Of a DNA stretch of 64,000 nt, positions 1 to 12,800 are shown one piece after another. Source of the stretch: Pseudocercospora fijiensis CIRAD86 (Eukaryota; Ascomycota; Dothideomycetes; Mycosphaerellales; Mycosphaerellaceae); NCBI RefSeq assembly GCF_000340215.1, contig NW_006921542.1, positions 555,610 to 619,609 of the forward strand. Direction: 5' to 3'. The translations under genes and the position numbers were made by a program. The stretch's first letter is position 1, and every line of letters begins with the position of its first letter. The notes beneath the pieces are model-generated. The model was not told the origin of the DNA. It worked only from the letters and a program-made list of their open reading frames with translations, and did not search any database.

Positions 1-834
1 TAAAGTATTATAATAGCTAGTAGACGAGCTAAAGCCCCCCTACTAACTAGGTACGAGCTATATAAGAAACTAACTTCTAGTAAGGATAACTATACTCGAC
101 TTAATTTAGTAGCAATACGAGTATATTAAAGCCGAGTAGGATTACTTAACTTTGTAGCAGTCCAAACAAGGCATAATATAGCTAAGGTAGTATCGTTATT
201 ATTAAAGGCTCTTTAAAACCCTAGACAAACAGATATAGCTACTACTAACTAGTATATTAAGTATCTGCTTTAAACTAAAGAGTTCTGTCTAGAATATAAC
301 TATAATAGACTAGCCGTTACTATACACTTAAGTTAGGAGCTATAAGAGTTCTATAGTGTCTTAGATACCTTATACGGTAATTATAAGGGCACTAGGCAGT
401 TATCGGAAGGATAGTTGTTTAGCTTGTTTAATAGACCAGCTAATTAGAACGTAGTACGACAGTCTACTATTACTAAATCTACGACTAAGGCTAAACTACT
501 AGCCGCCTTCTATATAGGCTTAGAACTAATCTAGTAGAAGCGTCTCTTTAATAATATTAGCCTTACTTTAGATAGCCTTCCTATACTATACTATAATAAT
601 ATATAGACTATTCGTATTATTAAGGCGGATACTAGCAAGCTAGACACTAAGCTTAGGCATATAGACATCTATTAGTACTAGCTGCGCTAAGAGTATAAGG
701 CAGGCCGTATTCTCTATAAATACTTAGTAATATAGAATATGCCTACTAATAGACTAACTAAGATCTATAGTCTATAGAACTAACTAAAGTTTATTTAGCA
801 ACTAAGACTAACTATACTAACGCCTAACCCGTAA
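1..834 (+). pseudogene. Ty1/Copia pol C-terminus (end of RT and RNase H), RIP-degraded
   Basis: Reading one plus-strand frame through TAG/TAA gives a continuous Copia RT tail and RNase H ending at TAA 832-834. The RT tail has the familiar 'TRHNIAKVVSLL' block (normally TRPDIxxAVxLL) near 160-200. The RNase H has 'STTKAKLLAA' (normally STTEAE) near 480, 'ILYYNN' (normally LYCDN) near 580 and 'LRHIDI' (normally TKHIDI) near 650. RNase H degrades the RNA strand of the RNA-DNA hybrid during reverse transcription. Catalytic Glu and Asp are replaced (E to K, D to N) and most former Gln/Trp codons are stops, so this is dead. The 5' part lies outside the window. Whether it belongs to the same family as the Copia gag at 9271-18905 cannot be decided here. 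Confidence 0.85.
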
Positions 835-2194
835 CGCAGAACGAATATAGGGTATATAAGGAGGGAAACTCTTTCTCTAACGACCTCTTCCTCTTTAATA
901 ATACGAGGACAACTCTATATAATACTTAGCGGCCGCCCCTCTACTAACTATAACTAAGTCGATTAAATATAGCTTTATCGATTAGTACTAATAAAAGTGT
1001 CTAATACGATAATAACGACTAATTAGGATAAAGGATTCAACCTTGCCTTCTTATAGAGGCTAAACAATAGTATAGGCAATCTTACCTTACGGGGTACGTT
1101 ACTATCGCCTATATTATTACTTCGAGCGTTACTTCTACTAACTAATAACAAGTCTACGGCAATTGTATTAGTACTAGTAATAATAGTATAGTAGCCTTAG
1201 CTAAGGGTAGCGTCCTTAGTCTAAGTTACCTATCCTAATTTATTAAATCTGTTTAACTAATATATATCTTACTTAATCCTTTATCTAAGTAAATAGACGC
1301 TACCTATGCGATTACTATAATAACCGATAGTATAATATAGAGGGCTTAGTTCAATTGAACTATCTTTACTAAATAGTACGAGTTCTTAAATAAGGCTCTA
1401 GTTATCGGTCCGTACTTTAACTATATAGGAAGAAAACAGTTCCTAGTAATAGGGACCGTATATAAAGGTGTATACGCAGTCTAGATTATATAACGATATC
1501 CTTCGGGGTACTCGGGATATAAAACAAGACTCTCTTATATATAGTATAGATTTAAACTAATTTTTTGTTATTTTAATAAAGTACTATATAAGAAGTTAAA
1601 AAGATTAATTTTTCTTTTGTTTTTATATATAGAAGCATTAGCTACCTTACCTAGAAAGGAAGGTATACCCATTTTATATAAGCTAAGGGAGTATATAACG
1701 TATTAGCTTAGTTATATAATTATTATATAACTTCTTAGTAGAGGAAAGGATTTTCATACTATTTCTAGACTATAGAAGAGATAGAACATAACTAATACAA
1801 TTACTTACTTATTAAACAAGCGCTCTTAATAATGCAGTATTACGTACGTAATCTACTACGCTAAGCGTAATACGAGTGTTATACTCCTAGCGAGGAAGGG
1901 TTTATTACTATTATTAACTCTATTTTTAGCCCGTTCCTCGGCTATTCCGAGTACGGCTTAAGACCGCTAGCTGTCTATTATTAGACGCTATACTAGGCTC
2001 TAACTCTCTATAGAAACTATATACTAATACTACTGCTCCTAAAGTAAATACTATTCTAACGCTAGATATAGACTATATCTTTATATTTTTTATCCCTTTA
2101 TATAAACTAGTAACGCCTAGTTAACTAGAACTAATAAAATCTAGTAAATAAACAAACATTAGAGTCCTTCTTTCCCTACCCTTCTATCTACATT
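835..2194. other. no gene recognised; possible Copia 3' end and LTR remnant
   Basis: No convincing protein frame was found. A TATA-like run sits near 849-862 just after the Copia stop, as expected if LTR sequence follows, but no second LTR copy is present to define borders. A motif at 1831-1871 recurs near 9082-9122 in the same orientation. The element CCTAGCGAGGAAGGG at about 1888 recurs at about 8918. Confidence 0.4.
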
Positions 2195-2571
2195 CTAAAG
2201 TAGCTATCTATATCTCCGATCTTTAAGAAACTAAGCTATCCTAGGTCCTTAAGGTCTTCCTAGGGTATATCCCCTACGTAGGGTATCCTATATATCTAAA
2301 TTAGCGTATTAATAAGACATTGGCCTAAGTAGAAGGTCCTAGATTTACGCTAAATATTATATACTAGCTTGCCGTTATTATATACGTCTCTAAAGTAGAC
2401 GGCGCGTACTTTACGCTTCTCCTTAGGCCCCTAAGGAATTTCTATTATATATAGAGTAGGAAGGTCCTAGCTAGCTTTAGTCCGATAAGTTTATTACTAG
2501 CGTTATAGTCGTAGATTATTAAATAGTAGCCTTACTTACCTAGTAGCTATACTACCGCGTAAGTCTATATA
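2195..2571 (-). pseudogene. unrecognised coding-like stretch
   Basis: One minus-strand frame reads about 100 codons with only RIP-type stops and protein-like composition, from about 2510 down to 2195. Fragments include 'GPKEKRKVRAVYFRDVYNN' and 'YLGQCLINTLI'. I do not recognise a family. It could be the 3' part of the LINE beyond the inverted-repeat insertion, or an independent element. It is not contiguous in any obvious way with the LINE RT frame. Confidence 0.35.
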
Positions 2572-2574
2572 TAC

Positions 2575-2967
2575 TAGACCCCGTAGTAGTCCGGGTTGGT
2601 TTGGTTTGGTTTGCTAAGCCGAAATTCTAGTTTGGTTTGGTTTGGTTTGCTAAGAAACCGGTATACGGACCGGTTTGCCGGCTACGTGCCGGCTACAGAC
2701 AAAAACCCGACCTAAAACACGCCGGAACACGTCTAAACAGCCTGAAATACAGATGTAACCGTATAGCGTATGCAATATAGGGCCCCCGGACCCGATCCGA
2801 GGTCGTCGTATATCGTCGTATGTCGTCGCAGTTTAGTCGGATTTCCTCGGAAACCGGCTTAGACTAGCGGGGTAAAAAACCAAACCGGAACCAAACCGGA
2901 GGGGTACCGCTAAGAAACTAAACTATACACGTTCTATAGTTCGTAAACCGAACTACTGCGGGGTCTA
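2575..2967. mobile_element. MITE-like inverted-repeat element, mostly not RIPed
   Basis: The ends are 20-nt inverted repeats: TAGACCCCGTAGTAGTCCGG at 2575-2594 and its reverse complement at 2948-2967 with two transitions. Inside the left end are GGTTTGGTTTGG runs, answered inside the right end by AACCAAACCGG runs. The 393-bp interior has no coding frame. From about 2590 to 2910 it keeps many CA and TG dinucleotides, unlike everything around it. This fits a non-autonomous DNA transposon inserted after RIP, or too short and rare to be detected by RIP. The target duplication is unclear, since flanking TA-rich sequence hides it. Confidence 0.6.
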
Positions 2968-3849
2968 ATATTATATACTATTTATCCCGTTTATATACCT
3001 TCTACCTACCTAGCGGGTTAATAGTAGTATTATTAAAGAGAGCTATCCTTACTAATAGTATACTACTGTCTATTCTCTTTATTTTCGCCTAGATAAAGTC
3101 CTTAAACAGCTTTATCTAGTTAGATTCTAGCGGATCGTCTTCTCCGCTATATTATCTCTTCTACGTCCCTATAGTAAAGCTAAGGTTAGGCGGATATATA
3201 TAGATACTCTCCTTTCCGTATATCTCTATCCCCTCCTTCTAGATATATATAAGGAAGAACCTCTCGAGAACTAATATTACTATAAGGACCTCGGTACTTT
3301 CCCTATAGTACGCTCGCTAGATTTCTTAGTAGGTAGACTTTAGCTTAAAGATAAAGGCGGTCGGAAGGTAACGCCTTTAAATATAGTTATCTTTAACCTA
3401 TAGTAGCGGCTATAGCTCGAGAAGTACTAATTATAGGATAGATATATTACGGGCGCTCGCGGTAGTATTTACCTAGTTGTTTAGTAGTACTAGGACCTTC
3501 GTAGAATTATAGGAAAACTAGGTATATAGCCTCCTTTTATATCCTATTTACTAAGGCCTCCTAGCTATTTCCTAAATTAGATAACTTCGTAAGATTACTA
3601 TACTAACCCCTATAAAATATTATCTATTCTATAGCCTTCTTTAACGCGATATAGAATCCGTTAAGACTCCTTTTAGTACGATATCTGTATATAATATTAC
3701 TAGCTTCTTAGCGTCGAGGCTAGCTTAGGCTAGCTTAGCCTTACTTTATTAGCTAGATTTAACTTTAATACGTATACTCCTAGTAGAGAGCGGAGATTTC
3801 TATATTAGCGGATACGACTTCTAATATATCGTTTCGCTTAGTGTTTTCG

Positions 3850-6690
3850 ACGTAGTATAGGGATTATAGAACTCGATCGTCGTAGTAAATAAGGGAGCAG
3901 TTCGTAGTGTAGTTATCGCGTATCGTATCTTTATACGTTTTTATAACCTACTCTAGCCTACGGCTATCTAAACAATATACTCTTATATTATTAGCTTATT
4001 CCTCTTCTTCGGAAGGAGTAATAAACTATATCTTAACCCCTCTAAACTACGTAAGGAGCCCTATACGGTATAGGAAGTCGGCTACTTAAATTACAGTTTT
4101 CGGTATAGCAAAAAGTTTATAAACTAGCGACATTATAGTATATAATACTATACTACTAAGGATATCCTTCTAGAGCGGCTAGATATCCGGGTACTCGTAT
4201 AGAATATAGGTAAGCGTCTTAGGTTTGCCGTAGTATAGCGCTCTCTTCTATAGGGCGCCTATTATTATTACCGACTAGCTATAGACTCTATTAAGGTACT
4301 ATATTCCCTTTAGCTCGATATCGAGCTAAATGCCTAGGTAGCGTATATACTCTATTACTTAGTTACTATATTCCTCGCTACTTAGGAGAGTAGGCTAGAG
4401 AGGTAGGTTTCTTTCTTCGGGAGTTATTCTTCCCGCCGTACTTCTCTAATCTAGCGTATAGAAATAGATAATTTCGTACTTCTAAAATACAAATACTAAG
4501 GTATACTTTCGTATTTAGCGTTCGGCTTTTTCGTATAGTAGAGCTAGTATCTCGTAGTTCGAGACCGCTAATTCCCCTAAAACTACTATAGAGATATCGT
4601 CGATATATCTAGAGTCTAGATCGGCTCCCTCGATTCTAACTAAATCTATATAATAGAAGAGGTAGAGTATTAGGGAGAGTAGTAAGCCCTATAGTATACC
4701 TTTACTAACTTTATACTACTTTAAGGTACCTTTAACTATCTTTAGTATCGTAGTACGGTTAACTAGATAGCTCTAAAGATATCCGACTATCTCCGGGATA
4801 GTAGCTAACGCTTTCTTAGGTTATAGAGTAGCCTTCGGTAGCTTACGTTACCGAAAGCTCCTAAGACGTCTAGGAATAGGGCGCTAACTACTCTATTCTA
4901 ATTCTATCTAGTATAGATAGTCTCTAGTACTAGGTAGAGGCTCTAAGGGCGTACTCGGTTAAGTTTGCTTTCCGTCCGCTATAGTAGATTACTAGGAGTA
5001 GCTAATAGCACTCGGCTACGTATAAGATCCGTTTAGTAAGTACGATATCTATTAGCTTACCGACTATATTAAGGAGCGCTATCGGTCGGTATAACTTTAG
5101 CTCGTAGTATATAGCCTTCTATAGTTTCCGTAGCGCTACTATAGTAGATCCCTTAGAAGAGGCCGGATAGTACTACAGTACTAGGGAGAGGCTAAATAGT
5201 TAAGTAAGAATCGGCGCGAGAACGTCGGTCGCTATCTTAAAGGCTCTATTACGGACTATATCTAGTCCTAGCGCCCTATTTAGAGTAGTAAAGCAGATTG
5301 CTTCTTTAGCCTCGTACTCTATAATAAGCGGTATTATAAGTAGTACTTTATATTCGGCGTTATTAATATCGGATATATCTACCGTCGGTAGTTCTAGAAA
5401 GAAAACTAACTAAAGTAAGTCTACTTCCTCGTCGGTAGTCTATATCTCCCTCCCTTAGCTATCTATTAGTATTAGTATAAACGTGGGCATTAGGACGTCT
5501 ATATTCTTTATCTATCGCCGGAGCGCCTAAAGATTCTTTATAGTGTTTACTTAAGAGACTCTCTCCTAGTAGTCTTCCTAATTAGATAGGAATATTACTT
5601 TATACCTAGCTCTCTTAGCTTACTAGTAAGCTATAGGTACTTAGCTCTTCCGGACGCTTATTAGATTCGCCTAGCCTTCTTAGCTACTATTAGAGCTTCC
5701 TAGTACTTTTTATTAAATCTAGATAGCGACCGTAGACTAACTCGTAGTAGCGGTATACTCTCTATAATCGCCTATATAATAGCTTCTACTATCCGTAGAG
5801 CTAGATTATCTAGATCTTGCTATATTTTTAGTCGAGCGATAGTCTTCGGTAGGAGCTCTCTAAGGCGTTTAAGGTATTTCGTTTTATCTATTTTGCGGTA
5901 GTAGTAGTTTTCTAACTACGGCGCTTTTAGTATAATAATTCTAAGCTCTAGTAATTAGTAGGTAGTCGGACTACTTATCTAGTATTATCTAGACCTATTA
6001 TTTAACAAGTTACTCCTATATCCGGTTAATTACCTATATCCGGTTAATTATAGTATTTTACTAGTTAACTTAATCGGGGACCCTTATAATTATACCTAGT
6101 TAAAGGTATAGCGAGGGTCTAAAGTAGGAGGCGATCTCCTTCTATACTATATTTAATACCGCGTAGCTATTAATACCTAGTCTATCCTCTTACTCGGTAT
6201 TATATCGGTTAAAATCGCCTAGTACTATATAGCGGTTAGCCTCCCCTACTACTAGCGATTTTATAAGCGCCGGTAGTACGCTCTTCCGCGGGAGTCCCTA
6301 GAAGAGGTTATTATATAGTAGCCGTAGTAGTAGGTTATAGACATTATAGATAGTAATTAGGCGTCCTTAGTCTATCGTAATTATAAGTAAAGAATTATAT
6401 CTCTTATAGTCCTAGAGCTCTAACTGCTCCTTTAGCCTTTAACGTAAGATAAGCTAATAAATCTTAGGTCTTTCTACTTTCGGTAGGATAGTATAATACC
6501 TCTCCTTAAGCGGATTATAGACTTGCCCGCTAGGTAGGCTAAGCTTCGGCTCTTAGAATACTATTATATTGTATTTTAGTACTTCCGGGTCGCGGAGAAA
6601 CTCCGCTATAACTCTATATAATCGTCGTATATTATACTATATAATTCGTAGACATTCTAGGTTACTACTTATTTTAGGTATAAGTGCCTA
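3850..6690 (-). pseudogene. LINE ORF2: APE endonuclease plus reverse transcriptase
   Basis: Translation of the minus strand through RIP stops starts near 6690 with an endonuclease N-terminus ('AEFLRDPEVLKYNIIVF', compare the Tad-type block ending in QEPW). It continues with 'VLGDFNRYN' at about 6200-6226, the GDFN motif of APE endonucleases. The RT block 'YRPIALLNIVGKLID' lies near 5070-5110. The catalytic 'YIDDI' is at 4593-4607, followed by 'KYEIIYF' and 'RYLGI' typical of LINE RTs. The endonuclease nicks target DNA and the RT copies element RNA at the nick. The YxDD core survived but dozens of in-frame TAG/TAA make it non-functional. Family assignment is firm; clade (Tad1-like) is likely. 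Confidence 0.8.
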
Positions 6691-6849
6691 GTAGACTCTA
6701 TATACGCTTACGCTATAAGGCCCTCGGCTTCTTACCTAGATCGTATATTACTACGTATTTGCCCCGCTTCCGTCGGCTACTCCTACTTCTCGAGTTACTA
6801 GAGATATTAGACTTAGAGTTATCTCTACCTATCTTTATATTAATATCCT

Positions 6850-8460
6850 AGTTAGAGCTCGGCTAGAGTAAAAAAAGCTCGTCTTCCGCCGCGTTCTTAG
6901 AAGTAGCGTTTTCTTTATCTACGCCTATAGTAGCCTAGCGGCTTGTCTTTAGCTTAGATTATAGCCTAAGTACTCTAACTAATTTAAAGCCGATCCGTTA
7001 TAGTACTATCTATAGCGTCCTTACCGCGTTCGTACTTCTTTCGGCTAGAGGGCCTCTAGTAGTCGTAAATAGTCTCTTCTTAGTTAACCTTTTATAAGGG
7101 CTACCTAGTAACAAGCCTAGGACTCTTATCTTACGATATTCGACTACCGTAAATCTATTATCTTACTCTTCGCTTTCCGCGGTAGGCGCTCCTAAAGGTA
7201 GTATAGTATCGTTAGCGGTAGTATCTATAGTAGTACTTTAGGAGTATAGTTATACGTTTATATCCCTCGTTCGCGGTCTAACGACTTATAGTAATTACTA
7301 GGTCTTAGGGTTCGGGGTAGGCTCTACGTCGGGAGCCTCCTTTAACTATTTATTAGCCGCTTTATCGTTGCCTGCCTTCTCCTTATTATAAGGGCGTATA
7401 CTAGTAGCCTTAAGGGAAGTATAAGCCTTCTTCTACTTCTCGGCTATAGTAGAGAAGATTTAACTATCGATTTTAGATAGTCTTAGGGTATATCCTTCGC
7501 CGTTTCTAGATAGAATATATTACTCTTTACCTTCTTCTTAGCCTAGGTAATGCGTTATACTTCTACCTTACGTAACTTGTATTCTAAAAACTACGCGCTA
7601 TACAGGCCGTAGTATAGAGTATACTTCCGCTTCCTCTCTAGTTATCCTACTGTATATCCCTATTCGGAGTATAGCGGCGTTCTTAGGTCTTCTTCTATAG
7701 CCTTCTTACTATACTATCTATACGCAAATAGCTTATATTAATAGCGTACGATATACCCGTAGAGTTTGTAAATCTAGTATTACGTAACCCGGTATACGTA
7801 ATTGTATTTAATTATTCTATAGCTACGTACTTTCTAGACGAGCGGTACGAGTCTTTCGGCTACTAGCGCGGCGTTTGCTCCTCCTATAGTCGAGAACTTA
7901 ACAACTCGCGATTCTATAGTCTTTTACTTCTACGAGACCGTAAGCTAACTAATATAGGTAACGTTAGTATATACGATAGAGAAGTTACTAATTCGGATTT
8001 ATCGTTTCTTTATATCTAATTCGATCCCTCGTTCGGATCCCTTTAGTATCTAGTTAGCTATTTTAAATACCTATATTATAACTCCTTATTGCGGTTAGAC
8101 TATAGTCGCCCTTTTATCTAGGTAGCCTTACTACTCTATTACGGGCTTTATAAGGTGCTCTACAACTAAGCCGCTTACTACTATAAGTACTATATCTCCG
8201 CTTTTAAGGATTTTAGCGCTATTAATCTATCTATACCTATCCGGCGCGATAGTTAGTACGCTATTCGTAACCTTTCCTAATTAGGATATAGTATCGACTA
8301 TACTAGATTCTAGAGTCGACTATTTACGTAGTACTACTACTTCCTAGGGATCTCCTATCTTAATTTTAATCTTATAGAGCTCCTAGTAGTTAATTCGAGC
8401 TACTTCTATTCTATTTTAGGCCTAGACGGAGGCTAGTAGCGAGATTAAAGAAAGGGGGTA
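6850..8460 (-). pseudogene. LINE ORF1 (nucleic-acid-binding gag-like protein)
   Basis: The frame lies just upstream of ORF2 on the minus strand. A stretch around 7500-7640 reads 'YTLYYGLYSA' followed by 'LEYKLRKVEV'. It resembles the C-x2-C-G-x-HSA-x-C-x-RK block of Tad ORF1 proteins once Cys/His-to-Tyr changes are allowed for. ORF1 proteins coat element RNA. Borders are approximate and no start codon can be chosen, because ATG and ATA are indistinguishable after RIP. The rest of the frame is low in recognisable motifs. Confidence 0.55.
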
Positions 8461-8600
8461 GATAGAGGTAGCGGCGGTATAGGACTATATTTAGAGGCCC
8501 GCGGAAGCGGCCTCTAGTTTCGTTCTTATCTTAGAGACTATAAAATTGGTTTATTTACTAGAGGCGGCGATATCGCTAGTACGTTCAGATAGATTTTCGA

Positions 8601-9270
8601 ATGTATCTTTCTATATACATATCTATACATAACGTATTAATATAAGCCTAAATAGACTTAGACAACTACTAAAAGACCTACTATAGGATAGCCTTAGGGG
8701 ATAAGCTAGATATCGCGTAAGAGTATCTCTATTTAAGCTCTAAAAGGAGGTAGGTAGAGTATACTAATATATATTAAAACGTTTTACTAACTATAGACTA
8801 TTTACTCGATTTTAGCAATATCGTATATAATAAATAACTCAATAGATTATAGCGGATAAAATAGCTAATTTTTAAAAAATTTATAAGGAACTTTCTACTT
8901 ACTATTATATTTTTCCCCTAGCGAGGAAGGGGCCGTAATATATTTATAGAGAGCGTACGAGAGCGAACTTCTTATAGCCGGCGAAGCGAGGCTATAACCC
9001 GTTAGTTTTTATACTATATTTTAGACTTTAGAATAAGGAGACTATAGGCGATTGTATTAGCTATTTTGAAACCGCTAGTAGGGCAGTATTATATAAGTAG
9101 TCTACTACGCTATACGTAATAGTTATAAGCCCGGAAACCCGCGGTATTAGAGACTTCTGTATTAGGAAAGAATTTTGTATTCTACGAGACCTTTAATAAA
9201 CGATAGGTTTAACGGCACTAAAACAATAACTATTTAACTAGGCTTCTATAATCGTATATAAGATTAACAT
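8601..9270. other. no gene recognised; LINE 5' flank and probable Copia 5' region
   Basis: This spacer separates the LINE 5' end from a Copia gag start. It holds the tract CCCCTAGCGAGGAAGGGG (about 8916) and a motif at 9082-9122 that matches 1831-1871. A 5' LTR for the Copia element is expected here but its limits cannot be drawn from one copy. Confidence 0.4.
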
Positions 9271-9586
9271 GTCTTTAATAATAGCTCTCTTATTAGCTAG
9301 TCGCCTCGGCGGTACTAGATATATTATTATTCGAGGACTAAACGACTAGGACCGCTAGTTTAAGCAAACTATAATATATCTAACTAGGTACGAGACCTAG
9401 ATATACGCTAACCCTACTCGAATAAACTAGTAGAGCTAGTATAACTAGTAAGCCCTACGCTAGATACGGCTCGTATACTAGTTAACCCTATTTATTAATA
9501 AGGGATTAAGATATCTATAGACATCTTTAGGGTCTAGCTAGTAGAGTTTAATCGATTTAGGTCTATAATATGACAACTCAACAAAA
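9271..9586 (+). pseudogene. Copia gag, N-terminal part, interrupted by the minisatellite
   Basis: An ATG at 9270-9272 opens a frame that, read through stops, gives 'LASRLGGTRYIIIRGLND' then W-to-stop positions in the LNDWDxW pattern of fungal Copia gag proteins, followed by a Gln-rich stretch (now TAG/TAA). The frame loses protein character at about 9586, where the repeat leader starts. It plausibly resumes at 17191. Gag builds the virus-like particle. Confidence 0.6.
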
Positions 9587-9587
9587 G

Positions 9588-9857
9588 TTGGGGCCCCTTT
9601 AGGCTTAGTGCGGCTCAAAACGACCGAAAAGCCGACTCTAATTAGTCGGCGGCGAGGAACTTTAAAATTTCTCGATTCTCGCGCGGTCCGGAGGGCGTAG
9701 GAGTCGCAGGATCGACTATAACGCTCCGGCGCCGCGATAGTAGTGTTTCCGAGGCCGTCTCCGTCGTTTACGCTTAATCCGGCGGCGTTTTTTGCTCGAG
9801 GCGGTATCGTTCGCGCCTAATCCGGCGGTATTTGCTCGGAGCGGTAGGCTCGAAAGG
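9588..9857. repeat. leader 1 of the minisatellite (non-repetitive, GC-richer)
   Basis: About 270 bp beginning GGCCCCTTTAGGCTTA precedes the first repeat block. It contains a perfect 7-bp stem hairpin (GCCGACT / AGTCGGC, 9633-9652). A diverged copy occurs at 14878-15134, so the array looks like two units each headed by this leader. It retains more GC than its own second copy. Confidence 0.75.
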
Positions 9858-12800
9858 CTTATCCTACGCGTTCCGGATAGTACTACTCGCTATAGGCGTT
9901 TTATAGGGTACTTATAGTAGGCGTTAGATAAGGTACTCGCTATAAATAGTTCGAATCCTATTTAACTATAGGCGTTTTAGATAGTATTTGCTATAAGCGT
10001 TTCGGATAGTACTACTCGCTATAGCTATCTCGGACAGTTACCGCTATAAGCGTTTCGAATATTACTACTCGCTATAAGCGTTTTTAGTAGTATTTACTAT
10101 AAGCGTTTCGGATTAGACTTGCTATAAGTATTCTAAATAGGACTTACTATAGGTATTTTAGATAGTCCTACTTGCTATAAATAATAAGCGTTCCTAATAG
10201 TACTTGCTATTTGCGTTCCGGATAGACTTCCTCTACGCGTTCCGGATAAGACTTAGTATAAGCGTTTCGGATTAGAATTGCTATATAGTGCGTTCTAAAT
10301 AAAACTTAGTATAGGCGTTATAGACAGTAGTACTAACTGTTAGCGCTCCGGATTAGAGTTATTAGACTTACTATACGCGTTCTAAATAGTACTTAGTATT
10401 ATAAGCGTTCTAAATTAGACCTATTATAGGCGTTATAGATAATAGTTAGCTTATCCTACGCGTTCCGGATAGTACTACTCGCTATAGATATTCTATAGAG
10501 TACTCGCAATAGGCGTTATATAGGGTACTCGCTATAGATAGTTCGAATGCTATTTAACTATAGGCGTTTTAGATAGTATTTGCTATAAGCGTTCCGGATA
10601 GTACTACTCGCTATAGGCCTTCCGGATAGTGCTTCGTATAAGTATTTAGTTTCGGATTAGACTTAGACTTACTTTATACATTCCGGATAAGACGTTCTAT
10701 AAGCGTTTCGGATTAGACTTGCTATACGCCTTCCGGTTTATACTGTACTAAGCGTGTAAAATAAGGCTTGTCCTACGCGTTCCGGATAGTACTACTCGCT
10801 ATAGATATTCTATAGAGCACTCGCTATAGGCGCCCTATAGGATACTCGTAGTAGGCGTTATATAGGGTACTTACTATAGGTAGTTCGAATACTATTTCCT
10901 ATAGGCGTTTGAAATAGTATTTACTATAAGCGTTTCGGATATAATATAGTACTTCTTGCTATAAGTATTCTAAATAGTACTTACTATAGGCACTTTAGGT
11001 AGTACCGCTTGCTATAAGCGTGCTTAAATTTGAATAGTACTTGCTATTAGCGTTGCGAATTAGACTTGCTATATACGTTCCGGATAGTGCTTACGCTACG
11101 CGTTCCGGATTAGACTTAGTAGAAGCGTTCCGGATTAGAATTACTATATAGCGCGTTTTAAATAAAACTTAGTATAGGCGCTATAGATAGTAGTACTAAC
11201 TGTTAGCGCTCCGGATTAGACTTACTATATACGTTCTAAATAGTACTTAGGATTATAAGTGTTCTAAATTGAAATTCCTCTATTTATAGAGTACTCGTAG
11301 TAGGCGTTATATAGGGTACTCGCTATAGGTAGTTCGAATACTGTTTAGCTTTAGGCGTTTTAGATAGTCTTTACTATAGGCGATCCGGATAGTACTGCTC
11401 GCTATAGATATCTTAAATAGTTACCGCTATAAGCGTTTCGAATGTTACTACTCGCTATAAGCGTTTTTAGTAGTATTTACTATAAGCGCTTCCGATATAA
11501 CTTGCTATTAGTATTCTAAACAGTACTTACTATAGGTATTTTAGATAGTACTACTTGCTATAAGCGTTCTTAGCAGTACTTCGGATTAGACTTGCTATAC
11601 GCGTTCCGGTTTATATCGGACTAACTATACTAAGCGTTTAAAATAAGGCTTGTCCTACGCGTTCCGGACAGTACTACTTGCTATAGGTATTCTATAGAGT
11701 GCTCGCTATAGGCGTTCTCTAAGGTACTCGTAGCAGGCGTTATATAGGGTACTCGCTATAGGTAGTTAAAATACTGTTTGCTATAGGCGTTTTAGATAGT
11801 GTTTGCTATAAGCGTTCCGGATAGTACTACTTGCTATAGATATCTCGGATGATATAGTTACCGCTACAAGCGTTTCGAATATTACTACTCGCTATAAGCG
11901 CTTTTAGTAGTATTTGCTATAGGCGTTTCGGATTAGACTTGCTATACGTATTCTAAATAGCACTTGCTATAGGTACTTTAGATAGTCCTACTTGCGATAA
12001 GCGTTCTTAGTAGTACTTGCTATTAGCGTTCCGGATAGTCTTACTCTACGCGTTTCGGATAAGACTTAGTATAGGCATTTCGGATTAGAATTGCTATATA
12101 GCGCGTTTTAAATAGACCTTCGTGTTCTAAATAGTACTTAGTATTATAGGCGTTCTAAATTAGACTTTTTATAGGCGTTATAGATAATAGTTAGCTTATC
12201 CTACGCCTTCCGGATAGTGCTACTCGCTACAGATATTCTATAGAGTACTCGCTATAGGCGTTTTGTAGGGTACTCGTAGTAGGCGTTATATAAGGTACTC
12301 GCTATAAATAGTTCCGATACTATTAAACTATAGCTAGCCTATAGGCGTTCTAGATAGTGTTTGCTATAAGCGTTCCGGACAGTATTACAGTACTACTCGC
12401 TATAGGCCTTCCGGGTAGTACTTAATATAGGCATTTGGTTTCGGATTAGACTTAGACTTACTCTATATATTCCGGATAGGACTTTCTATAGGTATTTTAG
12501 ATTAGACCCGCTATACGCGTTCCGGTTTATATAGGCCTAAATATACTAAGCGTTTAAAATAAGGCTTATCCTACGCGTTCCGGATAGTACTACTCGCTAT
12601 AGGTATCCTATAGAGTACTCGCTATAGGCGTTTTATAAGGTACTCGTAGTAGGCGTTATATAGGGTACTCGCTATAAATAGTTCGAATACTATTAAACTA
12701 TAGGCGTTTTAGATAGTATTTGCTATAGGCATTCCGGATAGTACTACTCGCTATAGATATCTTAGACGGTTGCCGCTATAAGCGTTTCGAATATTACTAC

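Larger units (their letters stand above)
2968..8600 (-). mobile_element. Tad-like non-LTR retrotransposon (LINE) relic
   Basis: The minus strand carries, in order, an ORF1 with a cysteine-knuckle-like tract, an APE-type endonuclease and a reverse transcriptase. This is the arrangement of fungal Tad/I-group LINEs. Borders are approximate: the left edge is where the inverted-repeat element ends, the right edge lies upstream of ORF1. The section 2968-3850 follows the RT region and probably holds the RT C-terminus and 3' untranslated part, but I could not identify an RNase H domain there. Confidence 0.75.
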
